Shown here: one piece after another, positions 6,157 through 9,849 of the stretch | How positions within the stretch are numbered: position 1 is the first letter of the stretch | How the letters are laid out: each line of letters begins with the position of its first letter | Assembly: GCA_015662935.1 (NCBI GenBank) | Contig: DQTF01000127.1 | Location: forward strand, 1-9,849 | Direction: 5' to 3' | Origin: Crocinitomicaceae bacterium | Lineage (GTDB): Bacteria; Bacteroidota; Bacteroidia; Flavobacteriales_D; Crocinitomicaceae | DNA: 9,849 bases | Notes under the pieces: generated by a model | What the model saw: only the letters and a program-made list of their open reading frames with translations | The model's database searches: none | Told to the model about the DNA's origin: nothing | Translations under genes and position numbers: made by a program

Positions 6157-7335
6157 ATGGAGAAAGAAAATAAATATATAACTTATATTAAGCACCTTTT
6201 TTATGTGGGAATCATAGGAGTGCTTTTTACACCTCTGTTGCAGATGAAATATTCATATTTCTCAGAGAAAGAGTTACACGGCGCAATTGAGGCAGTTGAG
6301 CAACCAAAATTATCAGTTGACTCGTGGCTTTCGGGAGAATACCAAAATCAATCAAATGATTATTTTAACCAAAACTTTGGTTTTAGACCTTATTTTGTTC
6401 GACTGCATAACCAATTTTATTATTCTACATTTAACGAACCAAAAGCAAGAGATGTAGTTGTTGGTAAGGATGATTTTTTGTTTGAAGAGAATTACATCAA
6501 AGCATATTTAGGAAGAGATTTTATTGGGAAAAAGGAAATCGAGGAAAAAATTCATAAGCTTGACATGTTGAAAGATACGCTTTCTAAAAGAGGAGTTGAA
6601 CTGCTTATCGTTTTTGCACCAGGTAAGGGAAGCTTCTATTCTGAATATATTCCTGAAAAATATGAACCGGCTATTAAATCAACAACTAATTACGAAGTTT
6701 ATCAAAAAAGCTTAGTCGCTAATGATTTTAATTTCATTGATTTTAACAGTTGGTTTCTAGCAATGAAAGACACTACTTCGTTTCCGCTCTTCCCGAAAAC
6801 TGGAATTCATTGGAGTAAATATGGTGAATTAATTGCTGCTGACTCGATGATTAAATATATTGCAGACTTGACAGGAAGAGAGATGCCAGAAATAAGAATT
6901 AACGATGTTATAAAAACAGACATCATGTGGGATTCTGATAACGATGTAGAGAAAGGAATGAACTTGTTTTTCAACATCAAAGACCTTGAAATGGCGTATC
7001 CACAATTTGAAATTCTGCACAAAGACAAAACAGAGGCAAAAGTATTGACTGTAGCCGATAGTTATTTTTGGGGAGTGTACAACTGGGGATTATCAAGAGA
7101 TGTTTTTGCAGAAGGTCAATTTTGGTTCTACAATGAAGCAATCTACCCTGACAGTTACGATCAACCGTTAAATGTAAAAGACATCGATATAATTACTGAA
7201 GTTGAAAAAAATGATGTAGTTGTTCTTCTTTCTACAGATGCCAACTTGTATAAGTTTGCTTTTGGATTTATAGATCAATTATATGATGCTTATTTCTTAA
7301 AGACTAATACTTCAACTCCAACAAACGTTCTTTGA
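6157..7335 (+). CDS. AlgX/AlgJ-like SGNH-fold protein, probable periplasmic O-acetyltransferase partner
   Basis: The 392-residue protein has one N-terminal hydrophobic segment (about residues 13-29) acting as a signal anchor, then a soluble domain expected in the periplasm. Features shared with the AlgX/AlgJ group are FGFRPYFVRLHN (74-85), VVGKDDFLF (101-109), LLIVFAPGKGSFY (149-161), KTGIHWSKYG (214-223) with H218, and VLTVADSYFWG (296-306), where S302 is the likely nucleophile. In alginate AlgX and AlgJ the histidine motif is D-x-H; here the first position is G216. The gene follows the MBOAT gene by two bases, which supports a joint acetyl-transfer role on a surface glycan. Its last 32 bases, including the stop, overlap the 3' end of the convergent MerR gene. 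The pairing is more secure than the chemistry: it may be a catalyst or only a scaffold. Confidence 0.82.
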   Translation: MEKENKYITYIKHLFYVGIIGVLFTPLLQMKYSYFSEKELHGAIEAVEQPKLSVDSWLSGEYQNQSNDYFNQNFGFRPYFVRLHNQFYYSTFNEPKARDVVVGKDDFLFEENYIKAYLGRDFIGKKEIEEKIHKLDMLKDTLSKRGVELLIVFAPGKGSFYSEYIPEKYEPAIKSTTNYEVYQKSLVANDFNFIDFNSWFLAMKDTTSFPLFPKTGIHWSKYGELIAADSMIKYIADLTGREMPEIRINDVIKTDIMWDSDNDVEKGMNLFFNIKDLEMAYPQFEILHKDKTEAKVLTVADSYFWGVYNWGLSRDVFAEGQFWFYNEAIYPDSYDQPLNVKDIDIITEVEKNDVVVLLSTDANLYKFAFGFIDQLYDAYFLKTNTSTPTNVL

Positions 7336-7657
7336 TGCTTTCTAGCTTTAGAATAACCGCAGAATAATCTTCCACTTGAGATTCTTCGGTAGAATAATCG
7401 GTTTGTTTATCCTTCAATGCATTTTTTGCACCGTCCAACGTGTAGCCTTTCTCTTTAACTAAGATGTAGATTTTGTCAATCTTGAGAATGTCTTTTGGCG
7501 TAAAAACACGGTTTCCTTTCTTATTCTTCTTCAGTTTGACTGATGGAAATTCTTTTTCCCAAAATCGAATCAATGATGTGTTTACATCAAACATCTTTGC
7601 AACTTCTCCGATGGAGTAGTACAGTTTTGTTAATTCGGATTCTTTAATTTGCGTCAA
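7304..7657 (-). CDS. MerR family transcriptional regulator (TTG start)
   Basis: The 117-residue protein begins with a winged helix-turn-helix at about residues 13-60 (YYSIGEVAKMF, then SLIRFWEKEF, then GNRVFTPKDI), the MerR DNA-binding pattern. A dimerising helix lies at about 97-115. It lacks the cysteine cluster of metal-sensing MerR proteins and any ligand-binding domain, so the signal is unknown. No ATG is available: the reading frame is open from a stop near 7714, and the first Met is residue 21, inside the DNA-binding fold. TTG at 7657 gives 12 residues before YYSIGEVA, similar to the short lead expected in relatives, so I accept it. A one-mismatch -7-like element (TATCTTCG) lies at 7677-7684. 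The gene is downstream of the MFS gene by 65 bases on the same strand and overlaps the SGNH gene tail. Confidence 0.85.
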   Translation of the reverse strand: MTQIKESELTKLYYSIGEVAKMFDVNTSLIRFWEKEFPSVKLKKNKKGNRVFTPKDILKIDKIYILVKEKGYTLDGAKNALKDKQTDYSTEESQVEDYSAVILKLESIKERLLELKY

Positions 7658-7722
7658 TTCTCTGATTATTAGTTCTCGAAGATAGGAATTATTTAAACAT
7701 TGTTCTTGAAATTGTCAAGGAA

Positions 7723-8886
7723 TTATGTTTTTGATTCACGGTATTTAAGATGCCAAATCAAATAACTGATGTTGATGAGCATGAGTGTAATCCCAACAGA
7801 AAAGACAATTGGTATGGTTGCTATAGTGTTGTCATAAGTCAACATAGTGCTTGCAGAACCGAACATAATTCCCAATTCTAAAGCGATAAATAAAGTTCCT
7901 GCGCCAACTCCTCTTCTGTCAATGTGCGATAAATCAGCAGTCCATGCAAACAAGGTTGGACTTGTTATTCCAGTTGCGATTCCAAAAACAATTGCAGAAA
8001 TAGTAAACTGTATCCATTCTGTCGAGAATGCTAGCAATGAAATACTCAAAAGCATGATACACATCCCAATCAATAATGTTTTTCTTCTTCCAATACTGTC
8101 TGACAAACCTCCAGAAAAGAAGCGAACGAAAATAGTGGATAAAGTATAAAACCCGAAAAACCAACCTTTGTTATCCAAACCAAAATACCCAGGTAGATCT
8201 TGTGTCACCACGAAAATAATACCTGAAGAAGTAACAGAAAGAAACATGACAATTGCGGCCGGCATGACGCTCGGTTCAAAAACATCGTTCCATTTTACTT
8301 TGAGTAAAGACAGTTTAAATTTCTGAGGATTTGGCAAGGTTTCTTTTACGAAAGAAATGAGAATGGCTGAAAATACTCCTAAAATCGCCGCAATGAAAAA
8401 TAAATTTGTCAAACCTAATTCTGTACGGATGGGAGAAGCAAATATTTGCCCCACACCAAAACCTAATGAAATAAATACTCCCCAAATTCCCATTCCTTTG
8501 CCTCTTTTATGTTCAGGAAGAATATCTGTGACTAAAGCTGTCGCACCTGTCGGTAAAAAACCAGCACCAAATCCATGAAGAAAACGCAATAGCAAAAAAT
8601 AAAAGACAACTTCGGTAATGGGATAGAATAATGTAGCAACGATACTGATGATAATTCCAATATACATCACTTTTTTTCTCCCAATAGTGTCCGAAAGTTT
8701 ACCGGAGAAAGGTCTAGAAATAGCTGCAGAAATAGAGAATAGAAAAAAAATTAATCCTTTTCTATTCTCTCCTCCCATATTGGTAATGTACTCGTTCAAT
8801 TCTGGTAAAAATAAGTTGAAACTCGTGATGAAAAACAACAGAGAAAAACAAATGAGCCAAAAATTTCGAGAATATCCTAAAATCAC
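7723..8886 (-). CDS. MFS transporter (probable exporter, GTG start)
   Basis: The 387-residue protein has about twelve hydrophobic segments and two copies of the major facilitator motif A, one in each half: GKLSDTIGRKK (62-72) and GGLSDSIGRRK (259-269). The first half also shows RFLHGFGAGFLPTGATALVTD (101-121), a pattern of 12-helix drug/metabolite exporters. It probably uses the proton gradient, but the substrate is unknown and import cannot be excluded. The start is GTG at 8886: an in-frame TAA lies 12 bases upstream and the next Met is residue 37, past the first helix. A perfect -7 element (TAATTTTG) ends four bases before the GTG. The gene is divergent from msrB across only 50 bases, and MerR follows downstream by 65 bases. 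Whether the MerR protein controls this transporter is inference from proximity. Confidence 0.9.
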   Translation of the reverse strand: MILGYSRNFWLICFSLLFFITSFNLFLPELNEYITNMGGENRKGLIFFLFSISAAISRPFSGKLSDTIGRKKVMYIGIIISIVATLFYPITEVVFYFLLLRFLHGFGAGFLPTGATALVTDILPEHKRGKGMGIWGVFISLGFGVGQIFASPIRTELGLTNLFFIAAILGVFSAILISFVKETLPNPQKFKLSLLKVKWNDVFEPSVMPAAIVMFLSVTSSGIIFVVTQDLPGYFGLDNKGWFFGFYTLSTIFVRFFSGGLSDSIGRRKTLLIGMCIMLLSISLLAFSTEWIQFTISAIVFGIATGITSPTLFAWTADLSHIDRRGVGAGTLFIALELGIMFGSASTMLTYDNTIATIPIVFSVGITLMLINISYLIWHLKYRESKT

Positions 8887-8890
8887 TGTA

Positions 8891-8898
8891 CAAAATTA
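8891..8898 (-). promoter_or_regulatory. Bacteroidota -7 promoter element (TAATTTTG) of the MFS gene
   Basis: The minus strand reads TAATTTTG, an exact consensus match, followed by TACA and the GTG start. A leaderless or nearly leaderless transcript would result. On the plus strand, the overlapping bases 8897-8904 read TACTTTTC, one mismatch from the same consensus and about 33 bases before the msrB ATG, so the two divergent promoters may overlap. Confidence 0.48.
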
Positions 8899-8936
8899 CT
8901 TTTCTTTACGTTATAGAAGTATATAAAAGAAAAATT

Positions 8937-9443
8937 ATGAAATATATCATCGGATTTTTTGCTTTTGGACTATTAGCAATCAGTTGTCAAACAGAGAAGG
9001 AAGTAAGTGTAGTTGTTCAAAAAGAAATGGCAAAATCCAGTTTTGAAGACAGCACGAAGGTTAAGAAAACGGATAGTGAATGGCGATCTCAGCTAACTGA
9101 TATTCAGTACAACGTTCTTAGAGAAAAAGGAACAGAAAGAGCTTTTACCGGAGAATATTGGGACAATCATACTACAGGAACTTATACTTGCGCAGGATGC
9201 GGAACAGAGTTATTCTCTAGTGAAACAAAATTCAAATCAGGGACAGGATGGCCAAGTTTTTACCAGCCAATAAACACTAAAAATGTCGCTGAAATAGTCG
9301 ATAATTCATACGGTATGCGACGAACGGAAGTTACTTGTGCTGTTTGTGATGGACATTTGGGACATATCTTCAACGATGGACCAAAACCAACAGGGTTGAG
9401 ATATTGTATTAATTCAGCATCATTAAACTTTGTAGAAGACTAA
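8937..9443 (+). CDS. msrB: Peptide-methionine (R)-S-oxide reductase MsrB, lipoprotein form
   Basis: MsrB reduces the R form of methionine sulfoxide in proteins. Residues 1-17 form a short lipoprotein signal (MKYIIGFFAFGLLAISC) with lipobox LAISC, so cleavage would leave lipidated C17 and place the enzyme outside the inner membrane. A polar linker follows to about residue 45, then the MsrB domain: structural zinc cysteines C85-x2-C88 (CAGC) and C134-x2-C137 (CAVC), the SGTGWPSFYQP motif (101-111), GHLGHIFNDGP (139-149), and catalytic C157 in LRYCINSAS. The residue before GWPSF, where many MsrB proteins carry the resolving cysteine, is T103, and no other free cysteine remains. It may be recycled directly by an exported reductant. 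The msrA gene follows 19 bases later, suggesting an operon. The 168-residue length fits one domain plus signal. Confidence 0.95.
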   Translation: MKYIIGFFAFGLLAISCQTEKEVSVVVQKEMAKSSFEDSTKVKKTDSEWRSQLTDIQYNVLREKGTERAFTGEYWDNHTTGTYTCAGCGTELFSSETKFKSGTGWPSFYQPINTKNVAEIVDNSYGMRRTEVTCAVCDGHLGHIFNDGPKPTGLRYCINSASLNFVED

Positions 9444-9450
9444 AGTTTAC

Positions 9451-9458
9451 TTTATTTG
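9451..9458 (+). promoter_or_regulatory. Possible -7 element (TTTATTTG) before msrA
   Basis: TTTATTTG differs from TAnnTTTG at one position and is followed by CAGT and the msrA ATG. It could give msrA its own near-leaderless transcript in addition to readthrough from msrB. The mismatch falls on the important second base, so this is weak. Confidence 0.22.
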
Positions 9459-9462
9459 CAGT

Positions 9463-9849
9463 ATGATTTTAGAAGCAACATTTGGAGCTGGGTGTTTTTG
9501 GTGCATCGAAGCTTGTTTGACTGATATTGAAGGTGTAATTAATGTTCAACCAGGTTATGCTGGAGGCAAGAAATCGTTGGCTTTTTACAACGAAGTCTGT
9601 AGTGGTAAAACAGGTCATGCTGAAGTGGCAAGAATTACTTTTGATGATGAGGTGATTTCATTTGAGCAATTATTAGAGATGTTTTGGTTTGTGCACAACC
9701 CAACAGAGTTAAATCGACAGGGTAATGATATTGGTTCACAATACCGTTCTGTGATTTTCTATCATTCTAATGAGCAGAAAAATCTAGCAATTAAATATAA
9801 AGATCGGTTAGACCGAGAAGGCGTTTGGGAAAATCCAATTGTGACAGAA
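9463..9849 (+). CDS. msrA: Peptide-methionine (S)-S-oxide reductase MsrA, N-terminal part (cut by window edge)
   Basis: The first 129 residues are visible and the frame is still open at the window end. MsrA reduces the S form of methionine sulfoxide, complementing MsrB. The protein starts MILEATFGAGCFWCIE, with the catalytic C11 in GCFWC. It continues with VQPGYAGGK near 28-36 (family: GYxGG), the YNEVCSGKTGHAE block, MFWFVHNPTELNRQGNDIGSQYRS, and the following strand VIFYHS, all MsrA hallmarks. No signal peptide is present: the catalytic domain starts almost at the first Met, so the protein should be cytosolic, unlike the lipoprotein MsrB before it. Any C-terminal resolving cysteines lie beyond the window. 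It follows msrB by 19 bases. Confidence 0.95.
   Translation, partial: MILEATFGAGCFWCIEACLTDIEGVINVQPGYAGGKKSLAFYNEVCSGKTGHAEVARITFDDEVISFEQLLEMFWFVHNPTELNRQGNDIGSQYRSVIFYHSNEQKNLAIKYKDRLDREGVWENPIVTE

Noticed and set aside
6807..7028. Two minus-strand frames of 73 and 63 codons inside the SGNH gene
   Set aside because: Both are antisense to conserved parts of a well-supported gene and look like chance frames.
7340..7353. Small hairpin TTCTA-GCTT-TAGAA just after the SGNH stop codon, as a possible terminator
   Set aside because: The stem has only five AT-rich pairs, no T-tract follows, and it lies inside the MerR coding region.
7304..8886. MerR and MFS as a dedicated sensor-exporter resistance pair
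   Set aside because: The MerR protein lacks a ligand-binding domain and metal-binding cysteines, and resembles the short MerR proteins found widely in Bacteroidota, so adjacency alone does not support a specific resistance system.
7847..8926. Several plus- and minus-strand frames overlapping the MFS gene
   Set aside because: The MFS protein carries both motif A copies and twelve hydrophobic segments; the alternative frames have no family features.

Overview
The window looks like ordinary chromosomal DNA from a member of Bacteroidota, most probably Flavobacteriales. The reasons are: AT-rich sequence with tight gene packing; no Shine-Dalgarno-like sites before the starts; several matches to the Bacteroidota -7 promoter element TAnnTTTG; and gene types typical of that group (a DnaQ-type exonuclease starting MLFAICDIETTGG, an MsrB lipoprotein with a very short signal peptide, a short MerR protein with the YYSIGEVA core). 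There are eleven genes, nine complete and two cut by the window edges. I see no mobile element, RNA gene, CRISPR array or prophage, and no gene-free stretch longer than about 220 bases.

Layout. 1-339 (-) is the N-terminal part of a DEDD-type 3'-5' exonuclease. An intergenic stretch with a small heptamer repeat follows. At 557-1619 (+) a 65-residue two-helix membrane protein overlaps a prohibitin/SPFH protein; this pair ends at a strong bidirectional hairpin shared with the convergent VOC/glyoxalase-fold gene (1703-2122, -). Upstream of that gene on the same strand is a monofunctional proline dehydrogenase (2309-3478, -), divergent from aroB (3600-4676, +). AroB is followed by a two-gene acyl-transfer cassette: an AlgI-like MBOAT protein (4736-6154) and an AlgX/AlgJ-like SGNH-fold protein (6157-7335). 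The last 32 bases of the latter overlap the convergent MerR regulator gene (7304-7657, -), which lies downstream of an MFS exporter-like gene (7723-8886, -). Divergent from the MFS gene is msrB (8937-9443, +), followed by msrA (9463 to the window end, +).

How the genes work together. The MBOAT and SGNH proteins very probably form a membrane-plus-periplasm module that O-acetylates an unidentified cell-surface glycan. MsrB and MsrA form a methionine-sulfoxide repair pair, with MsrB predicted to be an exported lipoprotein and MsrA apparently cytosolic. The 65-residue protein and the prohibitin homologue are probably translationally coupled. The remaining genes are housekeeping or metabolic functions without an obvious common pathway.

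I did not find a clear undescribed system. The points most worth a second look are: a recurring placement of -7-like promoter elements three to four bases before start codons, which suggests leaderless or nearly leaderless mRNAs; loss of the usual Asp in the Asp-x-His motif of the SGNH protein; and the unknown small partner of the prohibitin homologue.
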